Source: Anaerolineaceae bacterium
GTDB taxonomy: Bacteria > Chloroflexota > Anaerolineae > Anaerolineales > Anaerolineaceae
Reading direction: 5' to 3'
Assembly (NCBI GenBank): GCA_003501835.1
Contig: DNOU01000133.1
Span: forward strand, 2,612 to 10,559
Length of the DNA: 7,948 bases
Part shown: in pieces, positions 1-5,667 of the stretch
Layout: each line of letters starts with the position of its first letter
Position numbering within the stretch: position 1 is the stretch's first letter
Program-made: the position numbers and the translations under genes
Notes under the pieces: generated by a model
What the model was told of the DNA's origin: nothing
Database searches by the model: none
Seen by the model: the letters and a program-made list of their open reading frames with translations, nothing else

Positions 1-2
1 CT

Positions 3-542
3 CAGAATGCAATACTGCAGACCGGGGTAAATCTGAGGACAGGCCCGGGAATGCTTTTCGATATTATTGACACTTTCCCGCAGGGTCAAAGCGTGCTGGT
101 ACTGGGTCAGGCGCCTGCGGGTGATTGGTACCAGGTGAAAACCGCCGACAGCCGGACAGGGTGGATGCGCTCAGCCGTACTGACTCTGGACGGGCTGGCA
201 ATGAACCTGCCGGAGATTCTGCCAACCGATGTGATCACGATCAAAGGTCATGTGTACACCTCCAGCAAGAATCCTGCTTCCAGGGTCGGGGTCTCGTTGC
301 TGGAAATGGATTCCAACACCAGTCCGCAAAAGGACGTGGGCAATACCAATGCCTTCGGCGAGTGGTACATCTATCTGCCGGCGTCGCTTGCCGGGCAATG
401 GGCGCTGAGAGTGGATTCATACTCTTGCGAGAGCAACACTGTCAACAGCGCATGCACGCTGATCGGTCAGTTCCCGCCCGCGCAGACGGTGACACTACCC
501 CAGGCGGAAGGCACCTGGGTCGATTTCGAAATGCTGCCGTGA
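3..542 (+). CDS. SH3-domain protein with C-terminal beta-sandwich-like domain (5' partial)
   Basis: The reading frame is open to the left edge, so the true start lies outside the window; the ATG at 51 falls inside the SH3 domain and is not a credible start. The first visible residues include the bacterial SH3 signature GVNLRTGPG, followed by GQSVLVLGQ, GDWYQVKT and GWMRSAVL, which together cover one complete SH3 repeat over about 60 residues. Such domains usually bind peptidoglycan or other envelope ligands in exported proteins. After a short linker comes about 100 residues with alternating hydrophobic strands (ITIKGHVY, GVSLLEMD, GEWYIYLP, GQWALRVDSY), resembling carboxypeptidase-regulatory-like or Ig-like folds of surface proteins. 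Two cysteines lie in the last 50 residues. An exported or lipoprotein nature is inferred; the signal peptide would be off the window. It is separated from the next gene by 433 bases and is probably transcribed separately. Confidence 0.8.
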   Translation, partial: QNAILQTGVNLRTGPGMLFDIIDTFPQGQSVLVLGQAPAGDWYQVKTADSRTGWMRSAVLTLDGLAMNLPEILPTDVITIKGHVYTSSKNPASRVGVSLLEMDSNTSPQKDVGNTNAFGEWYIYLPASLAGQWALRVDSYSCESNTVNSACTLIGQFPPAQTVTLPQAEGTWVDFEMLP

Positions 543-655
543 CTGTCAGCAGGAAGGTAGTCCATTCATTTTCCGGGGCTTTTTTATTCAAGCTTTTGGA
601 ATTAAGGGCGGTTGGAAACTGATCCGGCCGCTTATGTTTTGTGTTATGCACTTAA

Positions 656-684
656 TCACTGCAGAATGAATTTTTTTGCAGTGA
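656..684. repeat. Perfect 8-bp inverted repeat (TCACTGCA/TGCAGTGA)
   Basis: TCACTGCA at 656-663 is matched by its exact reverse complement at 677-684, with a 13-base loop that includes a run of T. There is no T tract after the second arm, so it is not a typical intrinsic terminator. It could be an operator half-site pair or an RNA hairpin; function is unknown. Confidence 0.4.
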
Positions 685-815
685 ACCAGCAGAGAGCCTC
701 AAGATGAAATCGTCCGCCGTCATCCTCCCCCAATAACAAAAACACAGAATCGGGAGAGGATTTGGCGTGATAGCCGGTTGCGAAAAAAAGGCAAAATCAG
801 TTTGGGGAGAACATT

Positions 816-864
816 GATCAATTCATCAATATCCACTAGTTATAGATCATTTCATCAATATCCA
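816..864 (+). repeat. Two 20-bp direct repeats, one mismatch
   Basis: GATCAATTCATCAATATCCA at 816-835 recurs at 845-864 with a single A-to-T change at its sixth base. The copies are offset by 29 bp, close to three helical turns, so a protein bound to both would sit on nearly the same face of the DNA. The left copy also contains the palindrome TTGATCAA (814-821). The placement just upstream of a TATAAT box suggests regulator binding sites for the operon starting at 976. This is inference; no known motif is recognised. Confidence 0.55.
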
Positions 865-873
865 TCCTCCCCG

Positions 874-899
874 TATAAATAGATATATTTATCTATAAT
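874..899 (+). promoter_or_regulatory. Candidate promoter with palindromic operator for the satD-like operon
   Basis: TATAAT at 894-899 matches the sigma-70 -10 consensus and lies 77 bases before the ATG at 976. It overlaps an 18-bp palindrome at 879-896 with 7-bp arms ATAGATA/TATCTAT around a 4-base centre, a layout that would let a bound dimer block polymerase. No good -35 hexamer is seen at 16-18 bp spacing, so activation by a protein bound at the upstream direct repeats is conceivable. An alternative -10 is TATAAA at 874-879. Start of transcription is not shown by sequence alone. Confidence 0.4.
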
Positions 900-975
900 A
901 TTATTCTATAGATTGAATTCTCTATATTAATGTGCTATAAAGGAAGCAGCCTTTTTTACCGGCACAAAGGAATCC

Positions 976-1662
976 ATGTCCGAAGAAAACAACTGGAAAG
1001 CAGTGCTCACCGGAGATATCATCCGTTCGACCAAAATGCAGCCTGATCAACGGGTGGCATTGTATTCCACCTTTACCGACCTTTCGGTCTTCTTGAAGCA
1101 CAATTACCCTGCCATTGTGATGTACGATATCAGCAACTTCCGCGGGGATGGCTGGCAGCTCGTTTGCCAGCAACCTGAACATTCGCTTGAGGTGGGGCTT
1201 TTCATCCGCAGCTATTTGCGATTTTCCTTCAAGGAAGAGAAACTTGATACCCGTTTTGCCATCGGTATTGGCAGGATCCATTTCATCCCGCGCGAGAATG
1301 TTTCGGCGGGCGACGGCGAAGCCTTTACCCTCTCAGGAACGATGCTGGATTCTCTGAACGCCGAGAATATGGCTGTGGTTTTGCCCGGTAAAGATGATCT
1401 GGTACAGCCCGCGTTGGACGGAATGGTCGGATTGCTGGATTTCATCATCAGCCGGTGGAGCCCGGGGCAGGCGCAGGCAATCTTCTGGGCGCTGCACAGG
1501 TTCAAACAGGACGAAATCGCTGCAAATTGGAAACCGTCGCCCATCACTCAAGCGTCGGTTTCGGCGATTCTCAAGGCAGCGGGTTGGAGCCGGGTGAAAA
1601 TGAGTCTATCTGTGTTTGAGAAGCTCGTCAATCAAGCCGCCTCGCGGGCAGAAGTCAGGTGA
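976..1662 (+). CDS. SatD-family protein (cyclase-like fold plus C-terminal HTH-like segment)
   Basis: This 228-residue protein resembles the SatD family, named from the streptococcal sat (secretion and acid tolerance) operon; no biochemical role is established for the family as far as I know. The start at 976 is supported by AAAGG at 966-970. Visible motifs in order are TGDIIRST (residues 12-19), DISNFRGDGWQL (51-62), TRFAIGIGRI (92-101) and GDGEAFTLSGTML (112-124). Their order and character parallel class III nucleotide cyclases, with D14 and D58 exactly 44 residues apart as in the metal-binding Asp pair of those enzymes. The cyclase Asn/Arg transition-state pair is not evident, so catalysis is doubtful. 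Residues about 180-205 (EIAANW...ITQASVSAILKAAGW) look like a helix-turn-helix. No signal peptide or membrane segment is seen. The stop overlaps the next start (GTGA), implying coupling to the DUF3307 membrane protein. Family assignment is fairly sure, activity is not. Confidence 0.75.
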   Translation: MSEENNWKAVLTGDIIRSTKMQPDQRVALYSTFTDLSVFLKHNYPAIVMYDISNFRGDGWQLVCQQPEHSLEVGLFIRSYLRFSFKEEKLDTRFAIGIGRIHFIPRENVSAGDGEAFTLSGTMLDSLNAENMAVVLPGKDDLVQPALDGMVGLLDFIISRWSPGQAQAIFWALHRFKQDEIAANWKPSPITQASVSAILKAAGWSRVKMSLSVFEKLVNQAASRAEVR

Positions 1663-2435
1663 CCTTGTTGAGTTCAGACTATATCCGTGTGTTCATGATC
1701 CTGCTGCTTGCCCACCTCCTGGGAGATTTCGTGCTGCAATTCGGCTGGATCCAGCAGAAGAAGAAACGCTGGCCGGTCCGCCTGCTCCACAGCGCCATCC
1801 AGGCTGCCCTGGCTTACGTGCTGATCAGCGCCTGGAACCTCTGGTGGGTGGCGGTCATCACTGGTGTCACCCATTTCTTCATCGACTGGGGTAAATCCAG
1901 CCTGAAGACCACACGCATGCGGGTCCAACTTGTGGATCAGCTGCTGCATCTTCTTGTGATCATCGGATTGACGGGATATGTGGTTATGTATAGCGGATCG
2001 CTTCCGGCATGGTTAACCTGGCAGCCGGTTTTTGGCTGGCGGTTGGCGGTCGTATCGGCGGCAATTATCCTGCTCGTGCCCTGCGGTGGTTACCTCATTG
2101 GCGGCTTTATGTCACCGTATATGGATCAGTTGGATAGGTATTACGCCAAACAGAACAAAGTGGGATCCGCTGATCTGAAAAAGCCTGTCAAGGGGCTTGA
2201 AGACGGCGGCAAGATCATTGGATTTCTCGAACGGCTGTTGATCCTTGTGTTCATCCTGGCCGATCAGTATGCCGGAATCGGCTTTCTGATCGCTGCCAAA
2301 TCGATCTTCCGCTTTGGTGAATTCAAGGAGAGCGAAAACCGCATGGAAGCGGAATATATCATCATCGGCACTTTTGCCAGCTTCCTGTACGCCATCGTCA
2401 TCAGCCAGGGAGTCCGCTGGCTGATTGGGCATTGA
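1659..2435 (+). CDS. DUF3307 integral membrane protein
   Basis: This 258-residue protein matches the uncharacterised DUF3307 family, which I recall as a frequent neighbour of SatD-family genes. The GTG at 1659 overlaps the upstream TGA by four bases; TTG codons at 1665 and 1668 are other possible starts. Hydrophobic segments lie at about residues 9-28, 45-75, 94-112, 128-150, 181-205 and 222-240, giving roughly five to six membrane spans. The N-terminal half carries the family-like pattern HLLGDFVLQ (H19, D23), LLH (H44), THFFIDW (H72, D76) and DQLLH (D93, H97), polar residues within or beside membrane segments. A cytosolic-looking loop around residues 151-180 is rich in Lys and Asp (SADLKKPVKGLEDGGK). 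The C terminus has the EYIIIGTFAS block often seen in the family. The location is presumably the cytoplasmic membrane. The function is unknown; a metal-dependent membrane enzyme or a sensor/effector with its SatD partner are both guesses. Confidence 0.8.
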   Translation: MTLLSSDYIRVFMILLLAHLLGDFVLQFGWIQQKKKRWPVRLLHSAIQAALAYVLISAWNLWWVAVITGVTHFFIDWGKSSLKTTRMRVQLVDQLLHLLVIIGLTGYVVMYSGSLPAWLTWQPVFGWRLAVVSAAIILLVPCGGYLIGGFMSPYMDQLDRYYAKQNKVGSADLKKPVKGLEDGGKIIGFLERLLILVFILADQYAGIGFLIAAKSIFRFGEFKESENRMEAEYIIIGTFASFLYAIVISQGVRWLIGH

Positions 2436-2688
2436 TCCATAATCAGACAACACAATTCACCCTGTGAATCATGCTCCTGCATCCCTGTTCCCGCTGCAAA
2501 TTCTGCATCAAGAGTAGTGCAATCGTATCGTCCATACCCGTCTCTACCCGCAGTCCATGGTGCCCATCCCTGCCGTGGTGATGCGCCGGTGGGGGGTACC
2601 CGTTCGTCAAACGTAGCCTTCCCAGTACGGAGGAACTGACCGGCCTTTCCTGCGCATCCTCACCAGCCTCAAGTAGTCACCTGAATTT

Positions 2689-2717
2689 ACCTCCCTGCAT
2701 TTTCGCAGGGTGGTTTC
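2689..2717 (+). terminator. Hairpin, possible intrinsic terminator
   Basis: The arms are ACCTCCCTGC (2689-2698) and GCAGGGTGGT (2705-2714), which pair over 10 positions with a single T-T mismatch around a 6-base loop. Only a short TTTC follows, so termination would be weak. It lies about 250 bases after the DUF3307 stop and could end that transcript. Confidence 0.4.
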
Positions 2718-2732
2718 AATACCGGATGAATT

Positions 2733-2792
2733 CCGCTAAAAATGCTGCCGATCTGGCAGGTTTTTCCCGCTAAATTCGCTCAATTGGCAGGT
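2733..2792 (+). repeat. Imperfect tandem repeat (CCGCTAAA ... TGGCAGGT) x2
   Basis: CCGCTAAA at 2733-2740 and TGGCAGGT at 2754-2761 recur in the same order at 2767-2774 and 2785-2792, with spacers of 13 and 10 bases. The left copy overlaps the probable terminator hairpin. Repeats just ahead of a packaging cluster may be binding sites for the small terminase or a phage regulator, or a simple local duplication. Confidence 0.45.
2738..2765. terminator. Hairpin with flanking A and T tracts, probable bidirectional terminator
   Basis: CTGCC (2745-2749) pairs with GGCAG (2755-2759) around GATCT. AAAAA at 2738-2742 precedes and TTTTT at 2761-2765 follows, the layout of an intrinsic terminator usable on either strand. 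It would insulate the phage transcript from the upstream chromosomal operon. The stem is short (5 bp of GC-rich pairing), so the call is moderate. Confidence 0.45.
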
Positions 2793-2807
2793 AGATTTTT
2801 GTCTTCA

Positions 2808-2861
2808 TTGGTGGCAAAATGTTGCTGTAAATATAGAACAATAATTCTATTTCAGGAGGTG
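2808..2861 (+). promoter_or_regulatory. Candidate promoter, palindrome and strong RBS for the phage cluster
   Basis: TTGGTG (2808-2813) and TATAGA (2832-2837) form a weak -35/-10 pair with 18-bp spacing. Over the -10 lies a palindrome, ATAGAA (2833-2838) and TTCTAT (2845-2850) around CAATAA. AGGAGGTG at 2854-2861 is a near-perfect Shine-Dalgarno five bases before the ATG at 2865 and decides the start of the first phage gene. The promoter is tentative; the ribosome binding site is solid. Confidence 0.45.
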
Positions 2862-2864
2862 TTC

Positions 2865-3179
2865 ATGACACCCACGCCGCTCCCTCAAACCATGGAGGGT
2901 TTTGAAAAGGAAATTGAATTTCTCCGGACATTGATCCAGGACATCAGCGGGAAACTTACCCGCGATACCGGGCTCGATCAGATGCTCGAAATGCTGGACA
3001 AGGTGGGCAAGGCTGCGCCGCAGCTGGCGCGCCTGGTCAAAGCACAGCACGAGCTTGCCAGCAGTGAGCTTGATCCGGCATCACTGCTGCGGCAGGCTCT
3101 GGATGAATTGCGACAGGAATGGCCGGAGTTCCGTGCCTTTTGCGAGGAATTCGATCCTCAGATCGGCAAGAACCAATGA
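2865..3179 (+). CDS. Small helical protein, candidate small terminase subunit
   Basis: The product is 104 residues. The frame is open further upstream to an ATG at 2742, but the strong AGGAGG directly before 2865 and the hairpin and repeats in the upstream part argue for the short form. It has no membrane segment or signal peptide. It is predicted largely helical and acidic, with heptad-like leucines (FEKEIEFLRTLIQDI, MLEMLDKVGKAAPQLARLV, LLRQALDELRQEW). I do not recognise the sequence with confidence. Its position as the first gene of the packaging cluster, two genes ahead of TerL, and a small charged helical build are what a small terminase subunit (DNA recognition and TerL regulation) would show. 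No clear DNA-binding helix-turn-helix is visible. Its stop overlaps the next start (ATGA at 3176-3179). Confidence 0.7.
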   Translation: MTPTPLPQTMEGFEKEIEFLRTLIQDISGKLTRDTGLDQMLEMLDKVGKAAPQLARLVKAQHELASSELDPASLLRQALDELRQEWPEFRAFCEEFDPQIGKNQ

Positions 3180-3355
3180 ACCGCAATCCTGATCCACCTG
3201 CGCTGACGCCCGAAGACCGCGAAAATCTGCACACCATGAGGCTCATTCACCGCCGTCACATGGAGGAGGAACGCCTCGCGCGGCAAATCAAGCGTCTTTT
3301 GTACGACTTAAAAACCCGCATCAACCTGTCAACCACATCTGTCGGAGAGCAATGA
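3176..3355 (+). CDS. Small basic helical protein of unknown function
   Basis: The product is 59 residues, starting at the ATG that overlaps the previous stop and ending in an ATGA overlap with the terminase start at 3352. A longer form from 3119 would overlap the previous gene by 61 bases and is less likely. The N terminus is proline-rich (NRNPDPPALTPED). The rest is a probable single amphipathic helix dense in Arg, Lys and Glu (RLIHRRHMEEERLARQIKR), suited to nucleic-acid or protein contacts. No family is recognised. Strict coupling on both sides argues that it is translated and that it acts with its neighbours in packaging, perhaps as a second small terminase component, but that is inference. 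Confidence 0.65.
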   Translation: MNRNPDPPALTPEDRENLHTMRLIHRRHMEEERLARQIKRLLYDLKTRINLSTTSVGEQ

Positions 3356-4953
3356 CCGATTCGCCGTATGTCAAGACAGCAAAAAAGCTGTTGCGGGAAC
3401 CCTTGCTTTTTGTAAACGCCGCTTCTCGAATCAAGCTACGCAATTATCAGCGTGAAGTATTTGAAGCGGTCATCGACTCTGTCCTGCTCAACAAAGGGCT
3501 GACCTTTGTAGTGATGTTCCCCCGCCAATCGGGCAAGAACGAGCTGCAGGCGCAGATTGAAACCTACCTGCTCTCCCTCTTCTCACAGCTGCCGGTGGAA
3601 ATGATCAAGGTCTCACCCACTCTGCAGCCTCAGGCTTTGAATGCCATGCGCCGCCTGGAGAGAACAGTGAAGAAAAATATCCTGGTCAGCGGGTTGTTGC
3701 ACAAGGAAGCCGGTGCGCTTTACCGCATGTGCAAAGCCAGCATCACCTTTCTCTCCGGCGCTCCTGAAAGCAATATCGTCGGCGCAACGGCATCCGCATT
3801 GCTGGAAGTGGATGAGGCTCAGGACGTGTTGATCGACAAGTTTGACCGCGACATTGCCCCGATGGCTGCCTCCACCCATGCCACACGTGTATTCTGGGGC
3901 ACTGCCTGGACCAGTCAAACCCTGCTGGGGCGCGAACTACAGGCAGCCCGTCAGGCTGAAGCTGCAGACGGCATCCGACGCGTGTTTACCCGCAGCGCTG
4001 AGGATGTTTGCGCCGAGGTACCGGCGTACGCCCGTCACGTACAGGAGGTGATTGCCCGCCAGGGGCGGGATCATCCCCTGGTACGAACGCAGTATTTTTC
4101 CGAGGAGATCGACAGCCAGGGAGGGATGTTCCCGCCAGAACGCATTGCCCGCATGACCCTGGTCGCCGGGGATTTCACCGTTCCACCCGCCGCACCCCAG
4201 CCAGCCAAACGATACGCTCTGCTGCTGGACGTGGCAGGTGAAGATGAAGGGGTGCGCGGGTTGGACGGCAAGCTTCACCTTTCCAACCCGGCCCGCGATG
4301 CAACGGCATTGACGATGGTGGAAGTCTCCTTCGGGCAGGAAGAATTATCCACAACAGGGGAAAAAGTTATCCACACCCCTGTGGAAAACAGCCATGCCCT
4401 GCGGCAGCCTGTTTATTCACCGGTGCGGCGCTGGCAATGGCTGGGAACCGATCATACCACCCTGCTGAACGAGATCCGCCGCATCGCACTGGACTGGCAT
4501 GCCCAGGCAGTGGTTGTGGATGCCACCGGGGTGGGAGCCGGGTTGGCTTCCTTCCTCGAAAATGCGCTGCCCGGCAGGGTCATTCCCTTCGTGTTCAACG
4601 CCGCTTCCAAATCGCGGCTGGGATGGGATTTTTTGGCTGTGGTGGATTCGCACCGTTGGCGGGAACCCCGTTACAGCCCCGAACTGCAGGCTGCAGAGGT
4701 CAGTCACCAGGCAGAGTTCCTGCGCCAGCTCCGGGCATGCACCTTCAGCGTTTCACCCGGTCCCGAGCAGCACATTCGCTGGGGCGTTCCGGAGGGGGCG
4801 CGCGACGAACAGGCAGGTACGTTGCTGCATGACGACTGGATCCTGTCAGCAGCCCTGTGCACCCTGCTCGAGCAGCGTGACTGGACCAGCGCAGCTCCCG
4901 CCCTGATCGTCCAGGCAGCAGACCCGCTGCGGGAAATGGAGGGGAAATTCTGA
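3352..4953 (+). CDS. terL: Phage terminase large subunit (TerL)
   Basis: This 533-residue protein is the packaging motor: an N-terminal ATPase drives DNA into the prohead and a C-terminal RNase H-like nuclease cuts the concatemer. An adenine-contacting Q-like segment (RNYQREV, residues 30-36) precedes the Walker A motif FPRQSGKNE (56-64, K62). Walker B is LLEVDEAQ (150-157, D154, catalytic E155). SAPESNIVG-like and GTAWTSQT stretches follow, as in other TerL ATPases. Nuclease acidic residues are likely D293 in YALLLDVAGED, D390 in VVVDATGVG and D494/D495 in HDDWILSAA. Length is normal for the family. GGAGAG at 3344-3349 serves as the ribosome binding site, with the start overlapping the upstream stop. 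Codons about 332-346, a probable surface loop between nuclease strands, are encoded by a DnaA-box cluster listed separately. The gene is complete and looks intact. Confidence 0.93.
   Translation: MTDSPYVKTAKKLLREPLLFVNAASRIKLRNYQREVFEAVIDSVLLNKGLTFVVMFPRQSGKNELQAQIETYLLSLFSQLPVEMIKVSPTLQPQALNAMRRLERTVKKNILVSGLLHKEAGALYRMCKASITFLSGAPESNIVGATASALLEVDEAQDVLIDKFDRDIAPMAASTHATRVFWGTAWTSQTLLGRELQAARQAEAADGIRRVFTRSAEDVCAEVPAYARHVQEVIARQGRDHPLVRTQYFSEEIDSQGGMFPPERIARMTLVAGDFTVPPAAPQPAKRYALLLDVAGEDEGVRGLDGKLHLSNPARDATALTMVEVSFGQEELSTTGEKVIHTPVENSHALRQPVYSPVRRWQWLGTDHTTLLNEIRRIALDWHAQAVVVDATGVGAGLASFLENALPGRVIPFVFNAASKSRLGWDFLAVVDSHRWREPRYSPELQAAEVSHQAEFLRQLRACTFSVSPGPEQHIRWGVPEGARDEQAGTLLHDDWILSAALCTLLEQRDWTSAAPALIVQAADPLREMEGKF
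4345..4388. other. Cluster of three DnaA-box-like 9-mers inside terL
   Basis: TTATCCACA, the consensus DnaA box, occurs at 4345-4353 and again at 4367-4375, 22 bp apart (about two helical turns). TGTGGAAAA at 4380-4388 is the reverse-strand TTTTCCACA, a one-mismatch box. A 7-bp inverted repeat ACAGGGG (4354-4360) / CCCCTGT (4376-4382) encloses the second box in its 15-base loop. The arrangement resembles part of a bacterial chromosomal origin or a DnaA-binding cluster. It lies in coding sequence with the frame intact. Function as a phage origin, titration site or regulator target is inference. Confidence 0.5.
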
Positions 4954-5010
4954 CATCATCCCAACATCCACTGCACCTGTGAAATCCATTGGACAAAACA
5001 AGGAGAATAA

Positions 5011-5667
5011 ATGCTTTACGGAATTGATGCAAGTCATTACCAGGAATTGATCGATTGGAAGCGGGTCAAAGCCAGCGGCATTCGCTTTGCAATTCTCAAA
5101 GCGAGCGAAGGTGTGGGGTATGAAGACCCCATGTTCGAACAAAATGTACGCGGTGCACTTGAAAACGGCATTCTGCCTGGCAGTTACCATTTCTTTTTAC
5201 CGCGTCTGGATCCCGTCCAGCAGGCCAAACACTACTCATCTGTTTTGAAGGATTCCCTGGGCAAGCGGGCATGCCTTCCTCCCTGCATCGACCTCGAGAC
5301 ATCTGGTCCGGGACGGGAAGGGTTGAACCAGTCAGTGAGGTTGTTCCTGCAGGAAGTGGAAGCACAGACCGGCAGGCGCGCCATGATCTACACATCCCCT
5401 GGTTTTTGGACGACCTACCTGCCGCAACCGGTGCTTTCTCAAAACCGGATCATCCGCAGCAACATCGAATGGGCTGTGTCGCATCCTTTGTGGCTGGCGC
5501 ATTACACCACCGGCTGGCCTTTGCAGGTCTATCCATGGGCAGGTTGGACGATCTGGCAGTATTCCAGTTCAGGCAGGATTGGCGGTATTGCCACACGAGT
5601 GGATTTGAACCTCTTCAACGGCAGCCTGGATGGCCTGGCGGATCTGGCATCAGGGTCGGTAGTATGA
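5011..5667 (+). CDS. GH25 lysozyme (N-acetylmuramidase), phage endolysin
   Basis: This 218-residue protein is essentially a single glycoside hydrolase family 25 domain, which hydrolyses the beta-1,4 bond between N-acetylmuramic acid and N-acetylglucosamine in peptidoglycan. Family marks are GIDASHYQ near the N terminus (D6), FAILKASEG (26-34), PGSYHFF (56-62), the catalytic-type IDLE block (D94 and E96), MIYTSPGFW, WLAHYTT and WTIWQYSSSG, ending with VDLNLFNG (D198). All expected acidic residues are present. There is no signal peptide or cell-wall-binding domain, so release would need a holin or the protein may be virion-borne. AAGGAGA at 5000-5006 is a good ribosome binding site, 57 bases after terL, and the stop overlaps the portal start (ATGA). 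The location between terminase and portal is unusual; endolysins usually lie in a late lysis cassette. Confidence 0.92.
   Translation: MLYGIDASHYQELIDWKRVKASGIRFAILKASEGVGYEDPMFEQNVRGALENGILPGSYHFFLPRLDPVQQAKHYSSVLKDSLGKRACLPPCIDLETSGPGREGLNQSVRLFLQEVEAQTGRRAMIYTSPGFWTTYLPQPVLSQNRIIRSNIEWAVSHPLWLAHYTTGWPLQVYPWAGWTIWQYSSSGRIGGIATRVDLNLFNGSLDGLADLASGSVV

Larger units (their letters stand above)
543..975. other. 433-base non-coding region upstream of the satD-like operon
   Basis: No ORF of useful length is present. A T-rich run (CTTTTTTATT) at 579-588 follows a G-rich stretch just after the upstream gene, but I find no clean GC stem before it, so termination there is only possible. The right half becomes very AT-rich from about 810 and carries the repeats and promoter elements listed separately. 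CATCCTCCCC occurs at 721-730 and again at 863-872, and GGGGAG (804-809) mirrors CTCCCC (867-872), bracketing the direct repeats. Confidence 0.6.
2436..2864. other. 429-base non-coding junction between chromosomal operon and phage genes
   Basis: No ORF here has a credible start and ribosome binding site. The first half (to about 2690) shows no recognisable gene, tRNA or IS remnant; a small inverted repeat ATTCAC/GTGAAT sits at 2455-2469. The second half contains two hairpins, an imperfect tandem repeat and a palindrome listed separately. If the phage genes are a prophage, the left attachment site should lie in this stretch, and terminase recognition (cos or pac) could be here too, but no site can be identified without a comparison sequence. 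Confidence 0.5.

Noticed and set aside
125..622. Overlapping + strand ORF within the SH3-domain gene
   Set aside because: It is a shadow frame, rich in Arg and Ser, while the other frame carries a recognisable SH3 domain.
704..736. Tiny ORF MKSSAVILPQ in the promoter region
   Set aside because: Ten codons without a clear ribosome binding site and upstream of the candidate promoter; a leader peptide is not supported.
2455..2469. ATTCAC/GTGAAT inverted repeat after the DUF3307 gene
   Set aside because: Only a 3-base loop, low GC, no T tract; too weak to call a terminator or operator.
2436..2740. tRNA gene or IS remnant as a prophage integration target
   Set aside because: No cloverleaf, acceptor pairing or transposase-like frame could be found by eye.
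2742..2864. Longer form of the first small phage protein
   Set aside because: The extra 41 residues come from terminator and repeat DNA, have no ribosome binding site, and a near-perfect one precedes the ATG at 2865.
3937..4278. Antisense ORFs opposite terL (and similar ones opposite other genes)
   Set aside because: No recognisable domains, no good ribosome binding sites, and they lie wholly opposite confidently assigned genes.
5271..5663. Upstream extension of the portal reading frame (599-residue form)
   Set aside because: It lies out of frame inside the GH25 lysozyme gene, has no portal-like sequence, and the ATGA-coupled start at 5664 is better.
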